Below, piece by piece: positions 9,054 to 16,703 of a stretch of 64,000 nucleotides of DNA. A program made the translations under genes and the position numbers. The notes below the pieces were generated by a model. The model did no database searches, was not told the DNA's origin, and saw only the letters and a list, made by a program, of their open reading frames with translations. The first letter of the stretch is position 1; each line of letters starts with the position of its first letter. The stretch is taken from the NCBI GenBank assembly GCA_016840385.1, contig JAEOSL010000002.1, positions 58,899 through 122,898 of the forward strand, given 5' to 3'. Source of the DNA: Candidatus Thorarchaeota archaeon. Lineage in GTDB: Archaea; Asgardarchaeota; Thorarchaeia; Thorarchaeales; Thorarchaeaceae.

Positions 9054-9244
9054 AATCTCAACTCACTTAATAGTGACTTTTGTGTATCCTCAAGTCGGAT
9101 ATCACATCCGCTGTAATCAAATGAGCAGACTATTAAGTATTATGAGCACTTCATCATACTTCAATAAGAAATTATGAATACTTTGACATTCTTCAAAAAG
9201 AGATTTATTGACCTTATTATCCAACATTGCAGGTTGATTTACCC
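9054..9244. promoter_or_regulatory. Divergent promoter region of the transporter/carbamoyltransferase cluster
   Basis: This AT-rich gap must hold both outward promoters. A 7-bp inverted repeat, AAGTATT (9135-9141) and AATACTT (9177-9183), brackets an AT-rich centre and could be a regulator site or chance. An AT-rich stretch near 9200-9210 could be the plus-strand TATA element. The two arms would be co-regulated from here. Confidence 0.4.
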
Positions 9245-10492
9245 ATGGGATCTCTAGGTTCACTAATAAAAAATGCAAATGAAGAAGCTACTAAGAAGAT
9301 TATCGAAGCTGATTGCCAGCTAGTTGACATTGAAACCGCTGGAAAGGTTGTTCCTAATTTCAAGAGTGACCTCTTCACACATGCTGGCCCACCCATTGAT
9401 TTTGATAGAATGTGTAAACCAATGAAGCTTGCGATAACGAATTTGATTATGTATGAGGGTTTAGCTGATACACCTAAGAAGGCAGAAAGACTCGCTACAA
9501 CTGGAGAGGTCTTGATTGAGCCAAATCATAGCCATGATGCAGTAAGTGGAATGTGTGGCGTTACATCAGCTTCTCTTCCCGTTCTTGTTGTGGAAAATAG
9601 TGTTCATGGTAATACTGCTTATTGTCTGCAGCAAACAAGCATGACAGCTTTTGGTGCGAAATATGAAACGAAAGGCGAGCTTGATTTTGTTCGAGATTCC
9701 CTAGCACCGGTTTTGAAGGCATCCATTAAGGAAGCAGGAGGTTTTCCTCTCAAAGAACTCCTTGCCACAAGTTTGCAGATGGGGGATGAACTCCACGGCA
9801 GACTAGATGCCACTAGAAGTATCTTTGTAAGCTGGCTTTTGCCACATATTGTGAAAACAGACTTTCCAAAAGACACTCTTGTTAAGGTGGGTGAGTACTT
9901 CTTATCGCCTCAAGGACGCTGGTATGGAGGAAATCTAATGATGGCCTCGTGTAAGGCTATGATGGATCCAGCTAAGAATATCAAGTATAGCACTGTTGTA
10001 TCTGCTATGGCTAGAAATGGAGTGGAGTACGGTATTCAAGTGGGTGGTCTGGGGAACGAGTGGTTCACAGCACCTGCAGGAAAAATAGTTGGCTTCACTT
10101 TCCCAGGTTATCGACAAGAGGATTCCACGCTCGACATCGGAGACAGTGCAATTTCAGAATCAAGAGGTCTTGGTGGAACCGCCGCACCTGCAGCACCAGG
10201 ACATGCAAGGTTTGTAGGAAAGGATTTCAAAGATGCTGTGGACCATACAAATCAGATGTATGACGTTTCCATATCGGAGGACCCGTTATTCCAAATTCCC
10301 TATCTCGACTTCCGTGGTGTTCCTGTGGGGATAGATATTAAGAAGGTAGTCGAAACAGGTATCGTACCTTTGATCAACACAGCAATGGCTCACAAGGATG
10401 GTGGACATCCGATGATTGGCGCTGGAAAAGCTGATGCACCTATGGAATGTTTCAAGGGTGCTCTCGTTGCTTTTGCTGAGAAGTATGGATAG
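9245..10492 (+). CDS. Second DUF1116 (AllG-like) protein
   Basis: A 415-residue paralogue of the DUF1116 protein at 2141-3373. It carries the same landmarks: FTHAGPPIDF, VLIEPNHSHDAVSGMCGVTSASLPVLVVEN, MMASCKAMMDPAKNIKYSTVVSAMARNG, ESRGLGGTA and NTAMAHKDGG followed by GAGKADAPMECFKGALV. The start is placed at ATG 9245; an in-frame TTG at 9227 is possible. Divergence from the first copy is substantial, so the two are old paralogues. It is first in the plus arm, 100 bases ahead of the permeases. It could be an alternative subunit giving different acceptor specificity; that is inference. Confidence 0.87.
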   Translation: MGSLGSLIKNANEEATKKIIEADCQLVDIETAGKVVPNFKSDLFTHAGPPIDFDRMCKPMKLAITNLIMYEGLADTPKKAERLATTGEVLIEPNHSHDAVSGMCGVTSASLPVLVVENSVHGNTAYCLQQTSMTAFGAKYETKGELDFVRDSLAPVLKASIKEAGGFPLKELLATSLQMGDELHGRLDATRSIFVSWLLPHIVKTDFPKDTLVKVGEYFLSPQGRWYGGNLMMASCKAMMDPAKNIKYSTVVSAMARNGVEYGIQVGGLGNEWFTAPAGKIVGFTFPGYRQEDSTLDIGDSAISESRGLGGTAAPAAPGHARFVGKDFKDAVDHTNQMYDVSISEDPLFQIPYLDFRGVPVGIDIKKVVETGIVPLINTAMAHKDGGHPMIGAGKADAPMECFKGALVAFAEKYG

Positions 10493-10594
10493 TCAGTATA
10501 TTGCTACCAAATATCATAAAGATCAAAGAAACAAAAGGATTTACTGTAACCATGTAAGAACCTTTTTATTATGTGTGTAAGCGGAGTGTTGTTT

Positions 10595-11614
10595 ATGCAA
10601 GAACGATATGAGAAGTATATGAGCTACATATTAGGAGTACTTGTAGCATTTGCGATTTTCTCAGTCATTCTTATTCTTCTAGGATTTAACCCCATCGCCA
10701 GTCTACTGGCAATACCATTTGGTGCGTTTGGCACACCCTATAGTGCTAGTGAAACATTTATTCGATTTATCCCACTTCTACTAACTTCATTGGCGTTTCT
10801 TGTTGCGTTTAAAGCGAGATTCCTAAACATAGGTGCCGAAGGTCAACTCTACATAGGTGCGCTTGTTTCATATCTGGTGGCTGCTCAGCTACAAGGAGTA
10901 CCTACCCTTATAGCTATTCCAATAATAATGATTGCAGCTGCTTTAGGAGGAGCTGCATGGCTTGCACTCCCCATCATAATGAGGACTAAGCTCGAGATTA
11001 ACGAGATTTTTCCCACAGTCGTATTGAATTTCATAGCCATGTTTCTCATCAGTTGGCTCTGTAATGGTCCGCTCCAAGATCCGATTGCATTCAATCCGAG
11101 AACACGTTACATCCCAGAGTCGACAGAGTTGCCAGCCCTATTTTCGGGACTCAGAATTCACATTGGTGTCTTCATAGTAGTACTACTGGCAATATCGATG
11201 TATGTCATTCTCTTCAAAACAACCTTAGGATATAGAATCAGAGCCGTTGGGCAGAACCCTCGTGCAGCCAAACATGGGGGTGTCAATGTGACACGGGGTA
11301 TAGTTAGTGCGGGATTATTAAGTGGAGGTCTTGCAGGACTGGCGGGGATGATGGAAATTATCGGAACGCATCATTTCCTTCTTGCGGGCTTTTCTCCAGG
11401 ATTTGGCTATGCGGGAATAGCAGTATCAGCTCTTGGTGCTTTCCATCCCCTTGGTATAATCATTTCTTCCTTCTTTTTTGCAGTTCTGCAAATAGGAGGA
11501 GAATCGATGCAACGAGCAGTCGATGTGCCTGTTGACTTAATCTTTGTATTGCAGGGAATCTTGGTACTTACTGTTCTTATCGTTCAGAAGTGGATTTCAA
11601 CGAGGAAATCATAA
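10595..11614 (+). CDS. ABC permease, nucleoside/BMP type (NupP/YufP-like)
   Basis: A 339-residue permease of the branched-chain/monosaccharide (BPD_transp_2) type with about eight to ten hydrophobic segments. Family landmarks are KARFLNIGAEGQLYIGAL at about residues 78-95 and the cytoplasmic loop TTLGYRIRAVGQNPRAAKHGGVN, which contacts the ATPase. The ATG at 10595 has GGAGTG upstream; an earlier ATG at 10571 is less likely. Its stop overlaps the next permease start by one base (TAATG), so the two are coupled. Together with the ATPase and BMP protein of the opposite arm it completes an importer. Confidence 0.9.
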   Translation: MQERYEKYMSYILGVLVAFAIFSVILILLGFNPIASLLAIPFGAFGTPYSASETFIRFIPLLLTSLAFLVAFKARFLNIGAEGQLYIGALVSYLVAAQLQGVPTLIAIPIIMIAAALGGAAWLALPIIMRTKLEINEIFPTVVLNFIAMFLISWLCNGPLQDPIAFNPRTRYIPESTELPALFSGLRIHIGVFIVVLLAISMYVILFKTTLGYRIRAVGQNPRAAKHGGVNVTRGIVSAGLLSGGLAGLAGMMEIIGTHHFLLAGFSPGFGYAGIAVSALGAFHPLGIIISSFFFAVLQIGGESMQRAVDVPVDLIFVLQGILVLTVLIVQKWISTRKS

Positions 11615-12528
11615 TGATTGAATTAATAATAGCAATCCTTTCTGGAGGGGTCGTATTATCAGCTCCCATTCTACTAGCTGCTACCGGTGAGATCTATAAC
11701 GAACGTGCAGGTGTCATCAACCTAGGAATCGAAGCCATAATGGCACTTGGTGCGTTTATCGCAATTTATGTGACATTCCTAACTGGATCGTATTTGATAG
11801 GGACTCTCGCAGCCTTAGCCGCAGGAGGAGTCATTGCTATGATTCATGGCTTCTCTTCTATTACTATTGGAATCAATCAACTGATATCTGGATTGTTGAT
11901 CCTGACGATGGCAGATGGTCTTGCAAACTTCAGCTATAGCATTGTTAGCAGAGTTGAAGTTCCGACTGTGACCCCTCTTCAAGATATCTATATTCCATTT
12001 CTCAGCGATATTCCCGTCCTCGGACCAATCCTATTCCAACATGACGCTTTTGTCTATCTCGCCTTCTTCCTAGCAATAGTCTTCGGATTAATCCTATACA
12101 AGACAACATGGGGGCTCAAAATTAGAGGAGTCGGAGAGAATCCAGAGGCTTGCGACGCAGCTGGAATCAATGTCAATCGGGTTCGATACATATGCGTCAT
12201 TTTCGGTGGAATCATGGCAGGACTTGCAGGTGCCGCTATAACCATTGGGCACATCCCATTATATGATCAAGGCATAGTGGGAGGACGCGGCTGGATTGCA
12301 ATCATTGTAGTCATCTTCTCTCGATGGAGTCCATTCCGGGCAATTATAGGCAGTCTGATATTCGGTACAGGCTACTCGCTTGCTGCGAACCTGATAGGAG
12401 TAGGTGCAGGGGTTTCTTACTATTTCCTCTTGACATTGCCATATTTGGTTGCATTGGTCGTCATTGTACTCTTAGTGAGAAAAACAAAGGGACCAGCTGG
12501 ACTAACTGTCCCATATCGTAGAAAGTAA
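11614..12528 (+). CDS. ABC permease, nucleoside/BMP type (NupQ/YufQ-like)
   Basis: A 304-residue partner permease. Landmarks are ATGEIYNERAGVINLGIEAIMALGAF at the N-terminus (quoted in part), the loop TTWGLKIRGVGENPEACDAAGIN and GGRGWIAIIVVIFSRW near the C-terminus, typical of the second permease of nucleoside importers. ATG 11614 is used because it overlaps the previous stop and has GAGG upstream. It precedes the isochorismatase-fold hydrolase by 25 bases. Confidence 0.9.
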   Translation: MIELIIAILSGGVVLSAPILLAATGEIYNERAGVINLGIEAIMALGAFIAIYVTFLTGSYLIGTLAALAAGGVIAMIHGFSSITIGINQLISGLLILTMADGLANFSYSIVSRVEVPTVTPLQDIYIPFLSDIPVLGPILFQHDAFVYLAFFLAIVFGLILYKTTWGLKIRGVGENPEACDAAGINVNRVRYICVIFGGIMAGLAGAAITIGHIPLYDQGIVGGRGWIAIIVVIFSRWSPFRAIIGSLIFGTGYSLAANLIGVGAGVSYYFLLTLPYLVALVVIVLLVRKTKGPAGLTVPYRRK

Positions 12529-12553
12529 TAGTTAATGAATAAGGTGGTAAACC

Positions 12554-13210
12554 ATGACAGATGATGATACATTCTATACAAAAACAGTTACCAACAAAAA
12601 GCAGCTGGGCGGGATTAATCCTGAAAAAACAGCACTGCTTGTAATTGACATGCAGAATGATTTCATTGAAGAAGGATCAGTTCTCGAGGTCCCCAATATC
12701 AGGGATCAAATACCTAAGATAAAGAAACTTATCGAAACATGCAGAAACCTTGGATTACCAATTATCTATACAAAACAGGTTTACAGAGCAGATACAGCTG
12801 TAAGACCCCTCATTCTTGACATGTTTACACTTTTAGATAAAAAAGGACTAAGAGAAGGTTCTGAAGGAGCAGAAATCCATAAGGACCTAAAACCATTACC
12901 TAGCGACTTCATTGTGAAGAAGCTGAGATTCAGTGCTTTTTACAATACTGACCTTGAATCTATTCTACGCAACGTCAAAGGTAGAAGATCCATTGATACC
13001 CTCATTATCTGCGGTACCGTGACCAACATCTGCTGTGAGTCCACTGCACGGGATGCCTTTGAAAGGGACTACCGCGTTGTGTTTGGGAGCGATATAACGT
13101 CAGCATGGTCAGAAGAATTCCAGAAATTGTCATTGCAAATCATCAACTATGCTTTTGGTTGGGTAATGTCATATGAAGAGATTATGAGTGCTCTCAAGTT
13201 AAATCCATGA
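12554..13210 (+). CDS. Isochorismatase-family cysteine hydrolase
   Basis: A 218-residue member of the isochorismatase-like amidohydrolase family. The D-K-C triad is visible: D32 in LLVIDMQNDF, K122 or K123 before LRFSAF, and C160 in VTNICCEST. Family members cleave C-N bonds of small amides such as N-carbamoylsarcosine, biuret, ureidoacrylate or nicotinamide. The family context (importer, FdrA/DUF1116/DUF2877) suggests a ureido or amide substrate. The start ATG has AAGGTGG upstream. It is the last gene of the plus arm and is followed directly by rearranged DNA carrying copies of other genes' ends. Confidence 0.88.
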   Translation: MTDDDTFYTKTVTNKKQLGGINPEKTALLVIDMQNDFIEEGSVLEVPNIRDQIPKIKKLIETCRNLGLPIIYTKQVYRADTAVRPLILDMFTLLDKKGLREGSEGAEIHKDLKPLPSDFIVKKLRFSAFYNTDLESILRNVKGRRSIDTLIICGTVTNICCESTARDAFERDYRVVFGSDITSAWSEEFQKLSLQIINYAFGWVMSYEEIMSALKLNP

Positions 13211-13221
13211 AAAAATCAAGA

Positions 13222-13280
13222 TCAGGCCATTTCTTCTTCCTCTTCTCTTCTTTGGACATTTTCACATGTGATGCCACATC
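13222..13280 (-). pseudogene. Fragment of the 275-residue gene's C-terminus
   Basis: Read on the minus strand this stretch gives DVASHVKMSKEEKRKKK, which resembles the last residues of the 275-residue protein (DVASRVKGSKRKPKKK, 16704-17531). It lies back to back with a copy of the SahH tail, the same pairing seen at 15637-15810. Most of the gene is absent. Confidence 0.45.
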
Positions 13281-13301
13281 TCTACACACCCAAGTTCCGT
13301 A

Positions 13302-13505
13302 ATGGATTTGTCGTTCGCTAGCCAGTTCAATGCAATGATTTGGATGGCAAAGAATGGCAAGGGCCTTAAGCCAGCAGTATACGAGTTCCCCAAAGAGCTG
13401 GACCGTGAAACCGCACTCATTAAACTTGAAACAATGGGAATCTCCATTGACAAGTGGACTGAGGAGCAGGAACGTTACGCCAAAGCTTATGCTGAAGGGA
13501 CATAA
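13302..13505 (+). pseudogene. Detached C-terminal tail of SahH, copy B
   Basis: Starting at ATG 13302 this encodes a 67-residue SahH tail nearly identical to copy A at 482-685 (three substitutions: Lys to Arg, Met to Ile, Lys to Glu). Seventeen codons carry silent changes, so the reading frame has been under protein-level constraint in both lineages. No SahH catalytic or NAD domain precedes it. Upstream DNA is a fragment of the 275-residue gene on the other strand. It is followed by its own terminator hairpin. It may be the remainder of a second sahH gene or a duplicated segment. Confidence 0.75.
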
Positions 13506-13511
13506 ACGAAA

Positions 13512-13529
13512 GTGAGGGTCTTCCCTCAC
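13512..13529 (+). terminator. Terminator hairpin after SahH tail copy B
   Basis: The stem GTGAGGG (13512-13518) and CCCTCAC (13523-13529) has a TCTT loop and is followed by T-rich sequence. It sits in the same place as the hairpin after copy A but with a different stem sequence. It may also serve the convergent MetE-like gene. Confidence 0.65.
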
Positions 13530-14698
13530 CTAGTTTTCCTTTTTTCTTGAATTACTTGATTCATTCTTACCAAAGTTTCAGTAGCCATACTTAGACCGTG
13601 CTTCCAATCCCAAGGACCAAATCCACATTCAGGTCCTGCAAAGGGTACTCTTTCAATTCCATAGCGATTGATAGTTTCTTGAAGGTGGTGTTCCATTTCG
13701 CTTTTAGTTTGCAAGTATTTCTTATAATTGCCAGAGAAAATGTTCTGCCACGCATCTTTTGCATCATCATTTGGGTCAATTGTTGGTTCTTCAGTTCTCA
13801 CAATTGCAGCGCGGATGAATTTGTCATAGTCTTCCAACCACTGACGTTTGACATATACTCCAACATGAGCTTCTAACAGATCCCAATCTGCGTTGAAAGC
13901 GCTCTCAAAAGGAGAGGCGTGTAGATGTATTCCTCGATAACAATCTGAAGGCACATTCTTGTATATCTCATTCCAGCATGAAATTAGATGATCTAATTGT
14001 GGATCTGAAGAAATGTCATTAAAAAAGTCCCCAAAGCCCTCAAGGCCAAATGCAGGTTCGTCCATAGTTATTACTTCTGGAATAAGAAAAGGTGAAGTGA
14101 CTACAGAATTAATTACGAATGATTTTACGACCTCAGTAAAGTATTCCACAAGCTTCTCATCATATTGCCTTGGGAATCCTGCGAGTCGTTGTAGATTTAA
14201 TGATAATTCTAGTGGTCCTGTGACGCATGCCTTGTATGAAATCCTCTTTACTTCGAGTCTTTTGCTAAGATTTTCTGCACCTACCTGAAGACCAATGATT
14301 TCAGCAAACCTGATATCATCTCCAGAAGGTGGTTCATTTCCAGTAGCGATGGCAACTGCCACTGCTTGTGCATCCTCTTTTGTGATATCACCAAAACTCG
14401 AGTGGATGCTTGTTTGTTGTTGGGCGGATTCTGTGACATGACGAACAACTGGTAGTAGAAACTGATCTATCATACCTCTACATTGTGCATATGATGTAAC
14501 AGCAACATCAGGACCCATTGCTGCGGCCTTACTCTCGAATAGTGAGTTATGCTTGGAGATAAAATAGATTGCATTTTCAGTACTTGCACTTCCGCCATGT
14601 TTTTCTACTTCGAATGCTCCTTGAAGGTATCGCTTTAAATCAGCGGCTAATGGAAAACTTCCGACATCAATAGCCCTGATTCGATTTTCGGTATCCAT
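13526..14698 (-). CDS. MetE-like (cobalamin-independent methionine synthase superfamily) protein
   Basis: A 390-residue protein of the UROD/MetE-like TIM-barrel superfamily. The N-terminus (IRAIDVGSFPL) and strands such as ITMDEPAFGLEGF fit. Candidate zinc ligands are visible in the order His (GIHLHASPF), then Cys in FAGPECGFGPWDW near the C-terminus, as in MetE. Archaeal short (core) MetE proteins transfer a methyl group to homocysteine, often from methylcobalamin. Here the gene lies among SahH pieces and SAM methyltransferases, in line with methyl-cycle work. Length (about 340-390) fits core MetE rather than the two-domain enzyme. Exact methyl donor and acceptor are unknown. Confidence 0.72.
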   Translation of the reverse strand: MDTENRIRAIDVGSFPLAADLKRYLQGAFEVEKHGGSASTENAIYFISKHNSLFESKAAAMGPDVAVTSYAQCRGMIDQFLLPVVRHVTESAQQQTSIHSSFGDITKEDAQAVAVAIATGNEPPSGDDIRFAEIIGLQVGAENLSKRLEVKRISYKACVTGPLELSLNLQRLAGFPRQYDEKLVEYFTEVVKSFVINSVVTSPFLIPEVITMDEPAFGLEGFGDFFNDISSDPQLDHLISCWNEIYKNVPSDCYRGIHLHASPFESAFNADWDLLEAHVGVYVKRQWLEDYDKFIRAAIVRTEEPTIDPNDDAKDAWQNIFSGNYKKYLQTKSEMEHHLQETINRYGIERVPFAGPECGFGPWDWKHGLSMATETLVRMNQVIQEKRKTR

Positions 14699-14764
14699 AA
14701 TGGGTATAAGCTCCTCAGGAAATGGTATCGTTTGAAAGACATTAGCTTTGGTTCCGTTTTGAGG

Positions 14765-15565
14765 TTATTTCTTTCCGAAGAAATACATCACTGATGCTGC
14801 GGAAGATCCTTCCGTCTTGACTCTTTCTTTGACCAGTTTTGCTTCTTCTCTTAGTTCATCATAAGATGGATGTTCACGTACTCTCTCCAAGTCATCATCG
14901 ATTCGTTTGAGTACATAATCAATATTGTCAGCATTTTTGGGATTATGGCATTCTCTTACATCTTTGCAGAACAGGCATTTGACAGCCCATGATGACTCAA
15001 AGGTTTCTACTTCATCCAAACCAACATTGTTGACCAAATCCTTCAACATCTGTCGAGTTAGCGCTTCGAAGTGAGGAATCCCAAATAGAGTATCAATCTT
15101 CGCATTCAAATCGTGTACAGCTTTATCCACTTGCTGAGCTGTAGTCTGTTCCCCATCAGAATACAGTGCCTGTATGATGAAATTACCTCCAGGTTTTAGA
15201 ACGCGATACATCTCAGACAACACAGTTTCAATATTCTCTAAGTGATGAATGGAATATGAAGCACACACAGTATCAAATTGATTGTCTTGAAAGGTCATAT
15301 TTTCAGCATTCATAGCTACTAAATTCACTGGAGCATCTTTGAGTTGTTCTCTTGCTTTTTCCAGTTCATCTTCTACGATATCAATACCTGTGAATGAATT
15401 ATAGTCCAGTAGGGTCTTCATTAACGTGTCAATGAAATCACCTTCCTCTGTACCAACATCGAGGATATCCCCACCAGAAATGGTTCCGAATTTCTGTCTG
15501 GCCTCGAGAGCTCCAGATACTCTAATTCCATCAGGCAAATCTGCTATCAATTCAAAATCCTCCAA
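14765..15565 (-). CDS. SAM-dependent methyltransferase, duplicated copy 1
   Basis: A 266-residue class I methyltransferase: motif I GDILDVGTEEGDFI at about residue 33, the acidic motif II region FTGIDI, motif IV QFDTVCASYSIHHL and YRVLKPGGNFII. A C-terminal segment has a Cys cluster (CLFCKDVRECHNP) that may bind metal. The start is TTG at 15565 (TTGGAGGAT). It is a close paralogue of the gene at 15841-16650. Two blocks of roughly 110 bases (about 15460-15567 and 15176-15292) are almost identical to the other copy while other parts differ much more. The substrate is unknown; it lies just upstream of the MetE-like gene on the same strand. Confidence 0.85.
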   Translation of the reverse strand: MEDFELIADLPDGIRVSGALEARQKFGTISGGDILDVGTEEGDFIDTLMKTLLDYNSFTGIDIVEDELEKAREQLKDAPVNLVAMNAENMTFQDNQFDTVCASYSIHHLENIETVLSEMYRVLKPGGNFIIQALYSDGEQTTAQQVDKAVHDLNAKIDTLFGIPHFEALTRQMLKDLVNNVGLDEVETFESSWAVKCLFCKDVRECHNPKNADNIDYVLKRIDDDLERVREHPSYDELREEAKLVKERVKTEGSSAASVMYFFGKK

Positions 15566-15636
15566 GCAAAATTTGGGTATAACTTGGACATCAATCCTTT
15601 GAACAAAGCAAATTCTGGAGATTGCAATTAATTTGC

Positions 15637-15750
15637 TTAGGTTTTCTTCGTCTTGGTCTTAGTTTGTTTCACACGTGATGCTACATCGACCCCATCATTT
15701 TCAGCTATTTTAAGGAGAAGTGGAATCAATGAGAGATCTATTGAAACAAG
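15637..15750 (-). pseudogene. Duplicated C-terminus of the 275-residue gene
   Basis: Read on the minus strand, this gives about 37 codons, VSIDLSLIPLLLKIAENDG then VDVASRVKQTKTKTKKT and a TAA stop. They match the C-terminus of the protein at 16704-17531 with mostly silent or conservative changes. Similarity stops sharply at 15750, where the sequence joins a piece of sahH on the other strand. It marks one end of a duplicated block that includes methyltransferase copy 1. Confidence 0.75.
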
Positions 15751-15754
15751 GGGT

Positions 15755-15810
15755 GCCAAGTGGACTGGGGAGCAGGAACGATACGCCAGAGCTTACGCAG
15801 AAGGAACATA
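15755..15810 (+). pseudogene. Detached C-terminal tail of SahH, copy C (short)
   Basis: On the plus strand this encodes KWTGEQERYARAYAEGT and a TAG stop, the last 17 residues of the SahH tail seen at 482-685 and 13302-13505, with changes to Gly and Arg. Nothing of the rest of SahH precedes it; it abuts the copied end of the 275-residue gene. It is followed by a hairpin at the usual place. Confidence 0.75.
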
Positions 15811-15820
15811 GAATATTTGG

Positions 15821-15839
15821 GTGGGAATGCAAGTCCCAC
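15821..15839 (+). terminator. Hairpin after SahH tail copy C
   Basis: The stem GTGGGA (15821-15826) and TCCCAC (15834-15839) has a 7-base loop, at the same distance from the SahH tail stop as the hairpins of copies A and B. The following T-run is weak. It may act on the convergent methyltransferase transcript. Confidence 0.5.
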
Positions 15840-15840
15840 T

Positions 15841-16650
15841 CTATCCTTTCTTTTTCTTTCCGAAGAAATACATCACTGATGCTTGAGCTGACCCTTCAGC
15901 TCTGACTCTATCTTTGAGTAATTCAGCTTCTTGTTTCAGTTCATCATAAGAAGGATGCTCACGAATTCTATCCAAGTTATCATCGATTTCTTTGAATATA
16001 TAGTCAATATTATCCGCTCTCTTTGGATTATGGCATTCTTTTACATCTCCACAGAATAGACATTTGACGGCCCATGACGACTCAAAGAACTCTACATCGC
16101 TCAGACCAACTTTACTGACTGAATCTTTCAATCTCTGACGAGTCAGCGTTTCAAAATGTGGGATGCCCAAGAGCGAATCAATCTTCACATCCAGATGATG
16201 GACAGCTGTGTCCATCTGCTGAGCTGCAGTTTGTTCTCCATCGGAATACATCTCTTGGATGATGAAATTACCTCCAGGTTTTAGAACGCGATACATCTCA
16301 GACAACACAGTTTCAATATTCTCCAAGTGATGAATGGAATATGAAGCACACACAGTATCAAATTGATTCTCTTGAGAGGTTATATTTTCAGCATTCATCA
16401 CAGCTAAGTTCACTGGAGCATCATTGAGTTGCTCTTTTGCTTTTTTCAAATCATCCTCTGAGATATCGATTCCGGTGAATGAGTTGTAGTCCTTTAACAC
16501 CTTCATTAACGTCCCAATGAAGTCACCTTCCATTGTACCAACATCGAGGATATCCCCACCAGAAATGGTTCCGAATTTCTGTCTGGCCTCGAGAGCTCCA
16601 GATAATCTAATTCCATCAGGCAAATCTGCTATCAATTCAAGATCCTCCAA
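15841..16650 (-). CDS. SAM-dependent methyltransferase, duplicated copy 2
   Basis: A 269-residue paralogue of the methyltransferase at 14765-15565 with the same layout: motif I GDILDVGTMEGDFI, FTGIDISEDD, CASYSIHHLENIE, YRVLKPGGNFII, and the Cys cluster CLFCGDVKECHNP. It ends in a Lys-rich tail. The start is TTG 16650. It lies 53 bases downstream of the 275-residue gene and is probably co-transcribed with it. This gene pair appears to be the source (or twin) of the duplicated block at 14765-15750. Confidence 0.85.
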   Translation of the reverse strand: MEDLELIADLPDGIRLSGALEARQKFGTISGGDILDVGTMEGDFIGTLMKVLKDYNSFTGIDISEDDLKKAKEQLNDAPVNLAVMNAENITSQENQFDTVCASYSIHHLENIETVLSEMYRVLKPGGNFIIQEMYSDGEQTAAQQMDTAVHHLDVKIDSLLGIPHFETLTRQRLKDSVSKVGLSDVEFFESSWAVKCLFCGDVKECHNPKRADNIDYIFKEIDDNLDRIREHPSYDELKQEAELLKDRVRAEGSAQASVMYFFGKKKKG

Positions 16651-16703
16651 GCAATATTTGGGTACAATTCATTCATCAATCCTCCGAACAAAGCAGGATT
16701 AGG

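Noticed and set aside
2141..13210. An allantoin degradation operon.
   Set aside because: No allantoinase, allantoate amidohydrolase, ureidoglycolate dehydrogenase or carbamate kinase gene is present in the window, so only the carbamoyltransferase-like part and transport can be claimed.
13194..13529. A 111-codon minus-strand open frame covering the SahH tail copy B.
   Set aside because: Most of it is antisense to the conserved SahH tail. Only its C-terminal part is meaningful, as a remnant of the 275-residue gene.
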